From contig JAQGPJ010000038.1 of assembly GCA_028293125.1 (NCBI GenBank), positions 58,728 to 122,727 on the forward strand: a DNA stretch of 64,000 nt. Reading direction: 5' to 3'. The notes below the pieces were generated by a model, which was not told the origin of the DNA, searched no databases, and worked only from the letters and a program-made list of their open reading frames with translations. Shown here one piece after another: positions 7,335 through 17,062 of this stretch (position 1 is the first letter of the stretch; the number at the start of each line of letters is the position of its first letter). Origin of the DNA: Verrucomicrobiales bacterium (GTDB lineage: Bacteria; Verrucomicrobiota; Verrucomicrobiia; Verrucomicrobiales; V1-33). The translations under genes and the position numbers were made by a program.

Positions 7335-9602
7335 TCAGCGCAGTGGCGGACGGGGGGAATTGGGTTCCGGAGAGGTGGCGGAAGCGGAAAGCCCGGCGGC
7401 TTTTTCGATGAGCTGGAGGAATTCACCGCGGAACCCATCGGGATCAGCGCCTTTGGCTCCGACCGCCAAGGTGCGCACGGTGTTCCAGGTCAGGGTGCCG
7501 GCAAAGGCGCTGCCTTTGAGCAGCAGGCCATAACCAGCCACGGCGGCGGTCCAGCGGAGGTTGTCCCCGGCCTGGACCCAGGCGGTTCCGGAATCCCGGA
7601 CCGGCATTTCCATCTCTTGGGCGGGCGCGGTGCCTTCCGGCTGCTGCCAGCGCAGCTTCACGGTCAGCATTTCACCGCTGGCGGCCTGCGGGGTGAGACG
7701 GTCGGGATCGGGGGCGGGAGCCGCAACCGGGGTCTGGTATTTCAGGTTGGGTTCCGAAGAGGCGAGGGATGCCGGATTGGAGGCCGCAGTGTTGACGGGC
7801 ACGATTTCATACAGGGCGGTGACGCTGTGGCCGGCCCCGATTTCCCCGGCGTCCTTGGTGTCGTCCCTGAAATCCCGGTCCGCCAGAGCCCGGTTTTCAT
7901 ACCCCAGCAGCCGGTAGGAGGCAACCTGGGCGGGATTGAACTCCACTTGGACCTTCACATCCTTGGCAATGGTGACCAAAGTGCCGCCCAGTTGGCCCAC
8001 CAGGGCGCGGCGCGCCTCGCTGAGGCTGTCGATATAGGCGTAGTTGCCGTTGCCCTTGTCGGCCAGCAGTTCGGCGGTGGTGTCCTTCAAATTGTCGCTG
8101 CCGTAGGCCAACACGCTGAGATACACGCCCGACTTCGCCTCGCGGGTGATCAGCGCCTCCAGTTCCTCCCCGGTGGTGAGACCCACATTGAAGTCCCCGT
8201 CCGTGGCCAGGATGACGCGGTTGACGCCCCCCTTCAGAAAGTGGCTGCGGGCTGTCTCATAGGCGGCGGTGATGCCTCCGGCACCATTGGTGGAGCCTCC
8301 CGAGGAAAGCGAATCGATGGCGGAGCTGATGACGGCACGGTCGTTGACCAGGGTGGAGGGCAGCATCAGGCGGCTCTCCCCGGCATAGGTGACCAGCGCC
8401 ACCCGGTCGCGGGGCTCCAACTGCGACAGCAGCAGCTGCAGGCTGCGCTGGACCAGCGGGAGCTTGTTCGGCTGATCCATAGAACCGGAGGTGTCCACCA
8501 GAAACACCAAGTTGGCGGCGGGGCGCTCCGCGGTGATGACGGTTTTGCCTTTCAGCGCCACCCGCACCAGCCGGTGGCCGGGGGCCCACGGAGCGGAGGC
8601 GGTCTCCACATGCACCGCGAAGGGCCGTCCATCCGCCGGGGGCGGCGGAGCATCATCCATGGGGAAATAGTTGATCAGCTCCTCCAGCCGCACGGCGGCG
8701 GCAGGGGGCAGAGCGCCGTCGTTGAGATGCCGCCGCACGATGGCGTAGGAGGCGGTGTCCACGTCGATGCTGAAGGTGCTCAGGGGCCGCTCCACCGGGC
8801 TGAGGAATTTGTTTTCCGGCAGTCCGCTGTAGGAGGGGCCGTAGCCCGTGTCAGAGGCTGAGCGGAATTCCTGCTGATTATTATAACCATCGGCATCCGC
8901 ATCCGCCAGTGCCTCGATGGCCATACCCTCGGACGTTGACGGTTGGGATGGAACCCTGGATGTCCCTGGGACGCTTGTTTCCCAGAGCCGGTCCACATCG
9001 TTCAGCATTTTTAGACGGGTATGATCCCGTGCGGCTCTGAGGTAGTTGCTTACCTCCTGCTTGGAACGCTGCAGGGCATTTTCAGCAACGGTGTTGCCGG
9101 GATCCATGGACAGGGCTTGTTTGAATTCCTCCTCCGCCTTGCTGAACTGGCCGAGGTCATAATAGCCGAAACCCCTTCTCAAAAGCGTTCGCACATCCTC
9201 CTGCACCGCCACATCTTGACTTCCGTTCAGCCTTGGGGTCTTTTTTTGGTGGGAATGAATTACCACCCCGGACATCACCGCGATGCACGCTGCGGCGGCC
9301 AGAGTGGGCATCCAGAAGGAAAGGCGGCGCACCGGGGATTTCCGGGCGGCTTGGGCTCTGTCCTCCAGTGCCTGGCGGATTTCCGGGCTAAGCCGCAGGG
9401 CGTGGTTTTCATCCGGGCGGAGCCGGGATTCCAGTATTTGGCAGAAATCGCGGGTGGCTTCGGCCTCGGCACGGAGTTCGGGATTCTGTGCCAGCCCGGC
9501 TTCAAATGAAGGCCGTTCCGGGGCTGGAAGCTCGTCCAGCGCCCAGGCCGTAAGCCGGGCAGTGGCCGTTTGATCGGGAGTGGGTTCAGCGGAGGAGGAC
9601 AT
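7335..9602 (-). CDS. VWA-domain protein with anti-sigma-like N-terminus and TPR
   Basis: 755 residues from MSSSAEPTPDQT. Domain order: residues 1-90, an anti-sigma/zinc-finger-like front (ARLTAWALDELPAPER, EIRQALEDRAQ); a single membrane segment near 100-120 (FWMPTLAAAACIAVMSGVVI); a short TPR-like stretch (GFGYYDLGQFSKAEEEFKQA); then a von Willebrand factor A domain with an intact MIDAS (DTSGSMD) and a YfbK-like C-terminal domain. YfbK-type proteins are known in many bacteria but their role is unclear. It follows an ECF sigma gene by 137 bases, so the front end probably holds that sigma factor at the membrane while the VWA part faces the periplasm; this is inference. An upstream start at 9743 adds 47 unrelated residues. 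Confidence 0.85.
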   Translation of the reverse strand: MSSSAEPTPDQTATARLTAWALDELPAPERPSFEAGLAQNPELRAEAEATRDFCQILESRLRPDENHALRLSPEIRQALEDRAQAARKSPVRRLSFWMPTLAAAACIAVMSGVVIHSHQKKTPRLNGSQDVAVQEDVRTLLRRGFGYYDLGQFSKAEEEFKQALSMDPGNTVAENALQRSKQEVSNYLRAARDHTRLKMLNDVDRLWETSVPGTSRVPSQPSTSEGMAIEALADADADGYNNQQEFRSASDTGYGPSYSGLPENKFLSPVERPLSTFSIDVDTASYAIVRRHLNDGALPPAAAVRLEELINYFPMDDAPPPPADGRPFAVHVETASAPWAPGHRLVRVALKGKTVITAERPAANLVFLVDTSGSMDQPNKLPLVQRSLQLLLSQLEPRDRVALVTYAGESRLMLPSTLVNDRAVISSAIDSLSSGGSTNGAGGITAAYETARSHFLKGGVNRVILATDGDFNVGLTTGEELEALITREAKSGVYLSVLAYGSDNLKDTTAELLADKGNGNYAYIDSLSEARRALVGQLGGTLVTIAKDVKVQVEFNPAQVASYRLLGYENRALADRDFRDDTKDAGEIGAGHSVTALYEIVPVNTAASNPASLASSEPNLKYQTPVAAPAPDPDRLTPQAASGEMLTVKLRWQQPEGTAPAQEMEMPVRDSGTAWVQAGDNLRWTAAVAGYGLLLKGSAFAGTLTWNTVRTLAVGAKGADPDGFRGEFLQLIEKAAGLSASATSPEPNSPRPPLR

Positions 9603-9739
9603 AACGTTATCGGGCAATTTCAAGGATTTTAAAAAGCTGGCTGAAAACAGCCGGGTTGGGTTCTGAGCGCTCTGTTTGTCTGTCCGGTCAGGGGACAGGG
9701 GCGTCAGCACGGGGTGAAAGAGGAAGCGCTGACGGCGGC

Positions 9740-10321
9740 TCATGGACAGGAGGCCGGCATCCGGCTGCCGGCTGCCTCCAGCCGCTGCCAGTCCTGCCGC
9801 AGCGTGGCCACCGCCTGATGCAGCAGCCAGCCGACATTGGCGATGGACAGGCCGGTGGCGGCGGCGATGTCGCGGTAGGCCAGTCCGGTTTCAAATTTCA
9901 GCCGGACCACCTGCTGCTGGATTTCCGGAAGCGCGGTGATCAGCCGCCGCAGGGCGTGCACGGTTTCCTTGTCCGCCAGCGCCTCATCAGGAGTGGATTC
10001 CGGTGAGATGGCCTCCGCGGCCCCGGAATCCCCGGGGACATCGCTGGAGATGAAACCGGAGGAAGGATTCGTCACAGAAGAGCGCGGGGATTTCCGCCTG
10101 AAATCCGTCAGCACATTCCGGCAGGCCGTGAAAAGCCATGGCCCCAGGGACTCCACATCGCCCTGCGGGCTGTGGCGGACAAAACGCAGCAGCGTTTCCT
10201 GCACGGCATCCTGGGCTAGGCTGTGGTCGCTGCACCGCACGGCGGCATAGCCAAGCAGGGGACGCTCATAGCGGGCAAGAACGGCGTGGAACCGGGAATC
10301 GGCGGCGGGGGAGGCGGGCAT
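9740..10321 (-). CDS. ECF-type RNA polymerase sigma factor
   Basis: 193 residues. Region 2 is seen in YERPLLGYAAVRCSD, DAVQETLLRFVRH and WLFTACRNVLTDFRRK; region 4 in LRRLITALPEIQQQVVRLK, GLAYRDIAAATGLSIANVGWLL and the closing helix. Between them lies a serine-rich linker longer than usual (about 40 residues). It directs RNA polymerase to a small stress or envelope regulon in this family. The membrane VWA protein downstream has an anti-sigma-like front, forming a sigma/regulator pair. Reading starts at the only good ATG (10321). Confidence 0.9.
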   Translation of the reverse strand: MPASPAADSRFHAVLARYERPLLGYAAVRCSDHSLAQDAVQETLLRFVRHSPQGDVESLGPWLFTACRNVLTDFRRKSPRSSVTNPSSGFISSDVPGDSGAAEAISPESTPDEALADKETVHALRRLITALPEIQQQVVRLKFETGLAYRDIAAATGLSIANVGWLLHQAVATLRQDWQRLEAAGSRMPASCP

Positions 10322-10613
10322 GGCGGCGTATACCAGGCATCACGGAGCCCGGTGGGAATCCCTGGAAAATTTCCACTTTTTCCAGAAAAGCCCTATCTTC
10401 CTCTTATCTTGGGGCAACTCCGGCGAATTTGAGAAAAATCCGTGACATTCTCCGGCGACGCATGAATAAGACATGGAGGAAAAAGCCGCGCACGCCGGCA
10501 TGGAGGGAGGCTCCGCCGGGCGGGAAGACGGGACATCGGTTCGGAAGTCCCTATTGCTTCCCGTATTTTCCAGGACTTGCGGACGGGTTGGGCTTCGCCC
10601 ACGTTGACAGCCC

Positions 10614-11672
10614 ATGAAGCCTCCCCTCCTCCTCCGGGCTCTGCTGCCGGCTGTGCTCCTCAGTTGCGGTCTGCTGACTACCGGCTGCCACGCGGAATCC
10701 AAAACCAAGGCCGCGGCCTCCGCAGCGGCGGCTCCCGCCAGCGGGTGGAAGGTGGCGCTGCAATCCACCGCTTGGAAAGCCACCGGCTTTGAAGGAAACA
10801 TGGATTTGAGCGGCATCGCGGCGGTGGATGCGGTCCACTGCCTGCTGGGCAGCGATGAGCTGCTGGGAGTGCAGCCCGGCCTGCTGGACCGCAAAGGAAT
10901 GACCATCAGAGCCCTGCCGGTGATTCCGCTGGTGGCCAATCCGTCAGGTGCCAAGGGGGAAGTGGATGTGGAAGGGGTGGCCGTCTCACCGGCGGATCAT
11001 TGCTATTATGTGACCGGTTCGCATGGCGTTGGCAAAAAAAAGGGGGAATACGATCCCACCCGCGCCTCTGTTTTCAAGCTGCCCTGCGATCCCCAAACCG
11101 GGGAAATCACCGGAAAGGGAATCCAGCACGCCAGCCTGATGCCCTGGCTGGAGCGGAGCATGGAATTCGGGGCCTTCGCCAAACAGCCTCTGCAACAGAA
11201 CGGATTCAATATCGAGGGGCTGGCCTTCAAGGATGGCCGGCTGTGGTTCGGCGTCCGCGGGCCCAATGTGGACGGCCATACGTTTGTGATCGAGGTGGAG
11301 CCTGATTCCCTTTTCGAAGGCGGCCTGCCGGCCTGCAAAGTCCACACGCTGCCTGTGGGGGAGGGGCGGGGCATCCGTGAGCTGGCGGCGGTGCGCGAAG
11401 GCTTTGTGGTCCTGACCGGCAATGCGGGCGCCGAGGCCTCCAAAAAATTCCCCGTCTCCGTCAGCCGGATGCCGGACGCCTCGTTCGATCTGTTTCTCTG
11501 GCGCCCTGGCAAAACGCCGGAGACGCAGTCCATCGGCCAGCTGCCATCCCCGTCCGCCAAGGCGGAGGCGCTGCTGGTGCTGGAGGATTCGGAGAAATAT
11601 GTGGACCTGCTGGTGCTGTTTGACGGGGCCCCGGACGGCGCTCCGCGGTCCTACCGGCTGACACGTCCATGA
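10614..11672 (+). CDS. DUF3616-type lipoprotein
   Basis: 352 residues. Residues 1-25 are a lipoprotein signal peptide ending in the lipobox LLTTGC, so the mature protein is probably tethered by Cys-25. The rest reads as a beta-rich, propeller-like DUF3616 domain: DLSGIAAVDAVHCLLGSDE, then YYVTGSHGVGKKKGEYDP, NIEGLAFKDGRLWFGVRGP and the closing VDLLVLFDGAPDG. Function of DUF3616 is unknown. Stands alone, divergent from the sigma gene, with a 292-base gap in front that must hold its promoter. Confidence 0.8.
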   Translation: MKPPLLLRALLPAVLLSCGLLTTGCHAESKTKAAASAAAAPASGWKVALQSTAWKATGFEGNMDLSGIAAVDAVHCLLGSDELLGVQPGLLDRKGMTIRALPVIPLVANPSGAKGEVDVEGVAVSPADHCYYVTGSHGVGKKKGEYDPTRASVFKLPCDPQTGEITGKGIQHASLMPWLERSMEFGAFAKQPLQQNGFNIEGLAFKDGRLWFGVRGPNVDGHTFVIEVEPDSLFEGGLPACKVHTLPVGEGRGIRELAAVREGFVVLTGNAGAEASKKFPVSVSRMPDASFDLFLWRPGKTPETQSIGQLPSPSAKAEALLVLEDSEKYVDLLVLFDGAPDGAPRSYRLTRP

Positions 11673-11736
11673 ATAATTCCTCTAACGTTGTTATTTAAAG
11701 TCAGTTTAATCCCATTTTTGCCAATACCCTGTGTCC

Positions 11737-12270
11737 ATGAAGCGGCTTACCCTCATCCGGCATGCGAAGTCCAGCCACGACCATCCCGCAATGCCGGACT
11801 TCGACCGCCCGCTGAACACTCGGGGCCGCTGTGACGCTCCGGCCATGGGCCGGCATCTGGATGAGATGCATGACTTTCTGCCGGATCTGGTGGTCTCCAG
11901 CCCGGCCACGCGGGCCATCACCACCGCCCGCATGATTGCCAAGGAAACCGCGCTCGACGCTTGGGCGATCCGTCAGGACGAGCGCATCTACGAGGCCCCG
12001 CTGAGTGCTCTGGCGGCGGTGGTGCGGGAATTGCCGGACCGCTTTCAGCACGTGGCCATTTTCGGCCACAATCCCGGTCTGGAGAGTCTGACCAACTGGC
12101 TCTGCGGCTGCGAGGCCGTGACCCGGCTGCGGACCGGCGGTGTGGTCATGCTGGAACTGAGCGTTGAGCAGTGGAGCCAGGCGGGGAATGGCACCGCGGT
12201 GCTGAGGGACTATGTTTTTCCCGCCATGATCGGAGCCGGAAAGAACGCCGTCCCGCCGGAGCAGCCGTGA
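11737..12270 (+). CDS. SixA-type phosphohistidine phosphatase
   Basis: 177 residues, histidine phosphatase superfamily. The catalytic RHG-type motif reads LIRHAKSSHD, with the second core motif VSSPATRAITTARMIA and the catalytic histidine region IFGHNPGLESL. SixA removes phosphate from histidine-containing phosphotransfer domains in the cytoplasm (ArcB in E. coli); the target here is unknown. The ATG at 11737 gives the common MKRLTLIRHAKS start; a GTG six bases upstream adds only two residues. It is followed by 212 bases of leader before the PurF-like gene. Confidence 0.88.
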   Translation: MKRLTLIRHAKSSHDHPAMPDFDRPLNTRGRCDAPAMGRHLDEMHDFLPDLVVSSPATRAITTARMIAKETALDAWAIRQDERIYEAPLSALAAVVRELPDRFQHVAIFGHNPGLESLTNWLCGCEAVTRLRTGGVVMLELSVEQWSQAGNGTAVLRDYVFPAMIGAGKNAVPPEQP

Positions 12271-12482
12271 GGAACCGTGCTTCCGCATGGCGGAGGCGGC
12301 GGGCAAAGGCGCATGGAACACTTTCCGATACCGGGCGGCCATCCGCCCCGCACCGGGAGGCGTATCGGATTCCGAGCACTCCGGCTGCGTGTCCGAGAGG
12401 TCCGGAAGTCCGCTGTTCCCCTCTTGACCATGCGGCTGTGCGGGCCATACCTCCCCCCCTTTCCGGGACCTATACCAAACGA

Positions 12483-14402
12483 ATGAGCGATTTTCTGAAA
12501 CACGAGTGCGGTGTGGCCTTTGTACGGCTGCGGAAACCCATCCAGCACTACGTCACCAAATATCAGAACGCCCTCTGGGGATTCCACAAGCTCTTCCTCC
12601 TCATGGAGAAGCAGCACAACCGTGGCCACGATGGTGTCGGCATCGCCAGCACCAAAATCGACGCCCCGCTGGGCCAGCCCTACATGTTCCGCGCCCGCTC
12701 CGCCAAGACGGACTCGCTGAACCAGCTCATTCAGGCGCAGATCACCATCTACGACACCCTCGTCCGCAAAGGCCGGATTGATCCCAAGGACGGGGAAAGC
12801 GTGAAAGCGCACTTTGACTTCGGCGGCGAGCTGCTCATGGGGCACCTGCGCTACGGCACCAGCGGTGCCTTCTCCACCGGCTCCTGCCACCCTTATCTGC
12901 GCCGCTCCAACTGGCCGACAAAGTCCCTGATGGTGCTGGGGAATTTCAACATGACCAACGCCCGGGAGCTGAATCAGCTCATGGTGGACCGTGGCCAGCA
13001 CCCGGTTTTCGGCACGGACACGCAGACCGTGCTGGAGGAGATCGGATTTCATCTGGACGAGGCGCACACGGATATTTACCGGGAAATGCGCGATCTGGGC
13101 ACCCCGGGAGCGGAAATCCCGGCTGTCATCAGCGAGCGGCTGGATATTGAGGAAGTTGTGCGTCGGTCCGCGCGGCACTGGGATGGTGGCTTTACAATCG
13201 CCGGCCAGATTGGAAACGGTGATTCCTTTGTCCTCCGGGATCCCCGGGGCATCCGGCCCTGCTTCCTTTATGAAAGTGAGGATGTTTTCGCCCTCGCCAG
13301 TGAGCGCGTGCCGCTGATGACGGTGTTTGACGCCTCCGAGGACCAGATCCGGGAGCTGCCGCCCGGCCATGTGTTCATCATCCGCCGGGATGGCAGCACC
13401 TCTCTGAGCCGGTATGCCGATCCAGTTCCCCATACCCCCTGCTCATTTGAGCGGATCTATTTCTCCCGCGGCAATGACCCGGTGATTTACCAGGAGCGCA
13501 AGCGCCTTGGCGCGGCGCTGGTGCCGCAGATTATAACGGCGATTGAGGGGGATCTGGAGCATGCCGTCTGTTCCTTTATCCCGAACACCGCCGAGGTGGC
13601 CTATCACGGGCTGATGGACGGGCTGCGGCTGCACCGCCGTGCGGAGGTCAAGGACTCCATTATGAAAGCGGCCGCCGAAGGCACCCTGAGCGAGGAGGCC
13701 ATCGATGGACTGATCATGCGCAACTGGCCGCGCGGTGAGAAGATCCTGCACAAGGACATCAAAATGCGCACCTTCATCAGCCAGGAGAGCAGCCGCCTTC
13801 AGATGGCCAGCTATGTCTACGACATCACCTACGGAGAGGTGCGTCCCGGAGTGGACAGCCTGGTGGCCTTGGACGACTCCATCGTGCGTGGCACCACGCT
13901 GAAGCAGAATATTCTGAAAATGCTCACCCGCACCCGACCGTACCGCATCGTGGTGTGCTCCACCGCCCCCCAGATCCGTTATCCGGACTGCTACGGCATC
14001 GACATGGCGGAAATCGGGAAATTCATCGCCTTTCAAGCCGCCATTGAACTGCTGCGGTCCAGCAACCGGCAGTCTGTGATCGATTCCACCTACCTTTCCT
14101 GTCTGGAGGAGATCAAAAAACCCGCCGCCCTGCAGCGAAATGCGGTCATCGATCTCTACGTCTCCTTCACCGATGAGCAGATCTCCAGCAAAATCAGCGA
14201 ATTCATCTACCCGGAAAACGACTGGAAAGGCGAGTTGCTGGTGGTCTACCAGACCGTTGAAAATCTGCACGCCGCGATCAGTCCGGAGGCCGGGGACTGG
14301 TATTTCACCGGAAACTACCCCACTCCCGGTGGCACGGATATCTGCAACCGGTCCTTCATCCACTGGTACGAGAACAAAGCCGGCCGCGTCTACGACGTCT
14401 GA
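12483..14402 (+). CDS. PurF-like amidophosphoribosyltransferase (long form)
   Basis: 639 residues, about 140 more than classical PurF. The glutamine amidotransferase half starts MSDFLKHECGVAFVR; the catalytic Cys is residue 9, so eight residues must be removed to make it N-terminal. QHNRGHDGVGIAS and LLMGHLRYGTSG follow as expected. The C-terminal half has the PRPP-binding loop LVALDDSIVRGTTLKQ. Known: this long form with LKHECGVA is found in Bacteroidetes and relatives beside or instead of standard PurF, and is taken to make phosphoribosylamine from PRPP and glutamine, the first purine step. The insertion between the domains and the long tail (KGELLVVYQTVENLHA) are unexplained. Closed by a terminator at 14474-14509. 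Confidence 0.85.
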   Translation: MSDFLKHECGVAFVRLRKPIQHYVTKYQNALWGFHKLFLLMEKQHNRGHDGVGIASTKIDAPLGQPYMFRARSAKTDSLNQLIQAQITIYDTLVRKGRIDPKDGESVKAHFDFGGELLMGHLRYGTSGAFSTGSCHPYLRRSNWPTKSLMVLGNFNMTNARELNQLMVDRGQHPVFGTDTQTVLEEIGFHLDEAHTDIYREMRDLGTPGAEIPAVISERLDIEEVVRRSARHWDGGFTIAGQIGNGDSFVLRDPRGIRPCFLYESEDVFALASERVPLMTVFDASEDQIRELPPGHVFIIRRDGSTSLSRYADPVPHTPCSFERIYFSRGNDPVIYQERKRLGAALVPQIITAIEGDLEHAVCSFIPNTAEVAYHGLMDGLRLHRRAEVKDSIMKAAAEGTLSEEAIDGLIMRNWPRGEKILHKDIKMRTFISQESSRLQMASYVYDITYGEVRPGVDSLVALDDSIVRGTTLKQNILKMLTRTRPYRIVVCSTAPQIRYPDCYGIDMAEIGKFIAFQAAIELLRSSNRQSVIDSTYLSCLEEIKKPAALQRNAVIDLYVSFTDEQISSKISEFIYPENDWKGELLVVYQTVENLHAAISPEAGDWYFTGNYPTPGGTDICNRSFIHWYENKAGRVYDV

Positions 14403-14473
14403 AGGCTGCGGAAGACCCGTCAGGAGCTTTCCATTCCTCGAAAGAAGAGGCACCGGGTCCTTTCTTCGGAATT

Positions 14474-14509
14474 AAAAATGGCGGACAGTTTTTCCGTCCG
14501 CCATTTTTT
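14474..14509 (+). terminator. Terminator after the PurF-like gene
   Basis: Perfect stem ATGGCGGAC / GTCCGCCAT, flanked by A-run and T-run (AAAAATGG ... CCATTTTTTG), 71 bases past the stop codon; it could work in both directions and also serves the decayed LamG gene. Confidence 0.9.
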
Positions 14510-14515
14510 GTCACT

Positions 14516-15232
14516 TTAATTTTTCCGAACCCGGGAATTTTTCAGGCTCGGATGAAAATGAAGCTTGATTATGCCCGACGCCGGCGGCGGGCGGAAAGCA
14601 GGGAGGCCCTTCCCAGCTGGAAAGGTTGAGACCGGGGCCACGGCGACCGTGGAGCCGATCTGGACTCCATTGACGTAGAATGTGAAATTGCCGTTGCAGA
14701 AGACCCCGACCGCCTGAATCAGCAACCCTATGGCGGCGGTGCCAGTGTTGAGGAAGCCCTCCGTCCCGTTATTGGCGGCATGCGTGGTCAGGCGGAGGGG
14801 ATTACCGGGAGCTCCGGCGCTGGGAATCAGCTGGAGCTAGTCGGCGGCATTGCCTCCATCACTGGTGTTTTCCCCGTTGTTGCTGGTGCCGAACGCCAGG
14901 GCGGGTTGCCCAGTTGCGGTTCTCGGAAGCCGTGAACCACAGGGAAAAGGAGGCTGCGCCGGCGGTGCCTCCGTTGACGGCGGAGGTGAAAAGACATTGG
15001 GGAGGTCCACATAGGCGTTGTTGGCGGGTCCGCCGCCATCATTGTCGCTGATATTCAGCACGCCGTTGGAGAAGACCGCGTTGGCGGAATTCAAGATGAC
15101 ACCGTTCGAGGTGCCTACCGAGTCGCTGGCGGTTCCATCCTTGAATGTGTAGAGGTGCACCAAGGCGGCCTGAGAGGGCAGGGCGCTGGCGACCAGTGCG
15201 GTGGCAGAGATTAAAACAAAAGCGGTTTTCAT
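14516..15232 (-). pseudogene. Decayed LamG-domain secreted protein
   Basis: Begins with a good signal peptide (MKTAFVLISATALVASALPSQA) and a LamG-like start (LVHLYTFKDGTASDSVGTSN), but the protein is broken. After LPNVF the coding sense moves to another frame (TSAVNGGTAGAASFSLWFTA), returns to the first (ALAFGTSNNGENTSDGGNAAD), meets a TAG where DYLQL would be expected, and goes on as LQLIPSAGAPGNPLRLTT, then FTFYVNGVQIGSTVAVAP, after which a further shift loses the end. So at least two or three indels and one nonsense change are visible. The C-terminal anchor expected for such proteins is not recognisable. Confidence 0.7.
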
Positions 15233-15684
15233 AGGCTATTGGGTGGATTTGCCGAAGACTGGAACAAAGTCCGTTGTCCTGATCTGACCTTACCGATTTA
15301 ATGGAACGCATGTTTACCCGTACAATTCTTTTCATGTGCCCGATATCACATTTGTGGGTCCGTGATCCGTGGCCAGCGGGGGGCGGATTTCAGCTTTTGA
15401 AGGCCCGGAGGAACTTTTTAACCAATTTACAAACATCAAAATTGACTTTATTAATTTTTAATTTAATATGGCAACATTGATATTATTTATAAGTTAATTG
15501 GACTCAATGAACAAATGTTGTTTGAGACTGGCAGGGAATGGCGCGGGAAGCGCCAGTGGATCCTTGATGATCAAGCACTTAAGTTGCTTCCCGCAGTTAT
15601 TGGAGTTGCCAAGAACAAAATTTTCATTCACTTTTCAACCCATGCGATCCTCAAATATTCTGATCCAATAACTATGTCAGTCCA
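15233..15684. other. AT-rich intergenic region before the XylR-type gene
   Basis: 452 bases, clearly poorer in G and C than the neighbours from about 15410 on (runs such as AAAATTGACTTTATTAA). Divergent promoters for the decayed LamG gene and the regulator must lie here. I see no ORF, RNA gene or clear operator. Confidence 0.5.
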
Positions 15685-16875
15685 ATGAATGTGGCTCTGA
15701 TGCTGCCACTGTTTTACGAATACGCCCGAAATCTGCGAAGAGGAGTCCTGGATTGGGTGGAGGCAAATCCCGGTTGGAGGATCATAGAAATTGATCCCAG
15801 CGCCCAGCCGTTGACCAGCCGGCTGGCCAGACATCTGCATGGCGCCATCGTCATGGGGGAGATGCTCAGCTCCTCCGGCGCGGGGTTCCAGCTGAACGGT
15901 CTGCCTTTGGTGCACTGTCAGTACATGGGGGGTTCCCCTGAGGGGCTTGGCGATCCGGCAACGGTAGGTTTTGACCACCATACGATCAGCCGGCTGGCAA
16001 TTGACCACTTTCAGGCCCTGGGCCTGGAAGTGGTGGGTTTTGTGGGCCTGAAACTGCGGGACGGGGCGGTGCGCTCCATCAAGGTGACTCCGATGCAGGA
16101 AATGGCGCGCACAGCGGGTATGCGCTGGGCGGAGTTCGACCTGTATCCCGTGAATCCCTCCGAACAGCCTGAATGGGTGTGGGAAGGACGGAATCTGCGC
16201 GATCTGGTGGCATTTATCCACAACTGCCCCAAGCCCGCAGGACTGCTGGCGCAGGATGACTATGTGGGCACTATGCTGTGTGAAATCGCTCAGGGTCTTG
16301 GTTACCGGATTCCGGAGGAGATTGCCGTGCTGGGGCAGGGCAACCGCGTGATCGGCCGCACCGGGCATCCGTCGCTGTCCTCGATCGTGATTCCCGGTCA
16401 GGAGATCGGCTGGGCCGCGGCCGCCCGGCTGAACCTGCTGCTCACCGGCCAGCAGGTGAATCCCCGCGTGACGCTGCTGCCCTGTGAGAAAATCATCCTC
16501 CGGACCAGCACCACGGGTGCTTCGCACGAAACCGGCATCGAGCGGGCCCGACGGCACTTTGAACGCCATGCCCTGGGCGGGGTGACCGTGCAGGAACTGG
16601 CTGTGGTGGCGGGCTGCTCCGTCAAGACTCTGCGCAGCCGGTTTATGGAGAATTACGGCGTGGAAATCGCCAAAGAGGTGCGGGAGCGCCGGAAATCAGC
16701 CGCCCTGCGGATGCTGGAGGCCACAGAGCTGGACATTGGGGAGATCGGTCGGCACTGCGGGTTTTCGTCGGCCCCGAATTTCTTCAATTTTGTGCGCCGC
16801 CAGACTGGCGGGCTCGGCCCGGCGGAATACCGGCGGCAGGCGCTGCGGGCGAAGGCCAATCAATTTCCAGCCTGA
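15685..16875 (+). CDS. XylR-type regulator: sugar-binding sensor fused to AraC helix-turn-helix
   Basis: 396 residues. Residues 1-275 form a LacI/periplasmic-binding-like sensor without signal peptide (MNVALMLPLFYEYARNLRRG; AGLLAQDDYVGTMLCEIA; PEEIAVLGQGN; LSSIVIPGQEIG). Residues 285-390 are an AraC-type double helix-turn-helix (VTVQELAVVAGCSVKTL; IGEIGRHCGFSSAPNFFNF). This architecture is that of XylR, which activates xylose genes on sugar binding, and is expanded in Verrucomicrobiota. The inducer cannot be told, and no catabolic gene lies beside it; the only neighbour is a broken LamG gene, so the target may be distant. Confidence 0.88.
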   Translation: MNVALMLPLFYEYARNLRRGVLDWVEANPGWRIIEIDPSAQPLTSRLARHLHGAIVMGEMLSSSGAGFQLNGLPLVHCQYMGGSPEGLGDPATVGFDHHTISRLAIDHFQALGLEVVGFVGLKLRDGAVRSIKVTPMQEMARTAGMRWAEFDLYPVNPSEQPEWVWEGRNLRDLVAFIHNCPKPAGLLAQDDYVGTMLCEIAQGLGYRIPEEIAVLGQGNRVIGRTGHPSLSSIVIPGQEIGWAAAARLNLLLTGQQVNPRVTLLPCEKIILRTSTTGASHETGIERARRHFERHALGGVTVQELAVVAGCSVKTLRSRFMENYGVEIAKEVRERRKSAALRMLEATELDIGEIGRHCGFSSAPNFFNFVRRQTGGLGPAEYRRQALRAKANQFPA

Positions 16876-17062
16876 CCGGCTTTTCCGTCTTCAGTCTGAC
16901 GACCGGCAGCAGGCTTATTTCGACTTTGGCAATTTAATTGATATAATGTTCATGATGAATGAGTTGCGAAATTAAGTCATAAAAACTTAACTCGTTGATT
17001 ATTAAAGACTTTACCAAAGTCGAATTATCCGGCGGGCAGAGAGTCCTTGCAAAACAGTTCAT

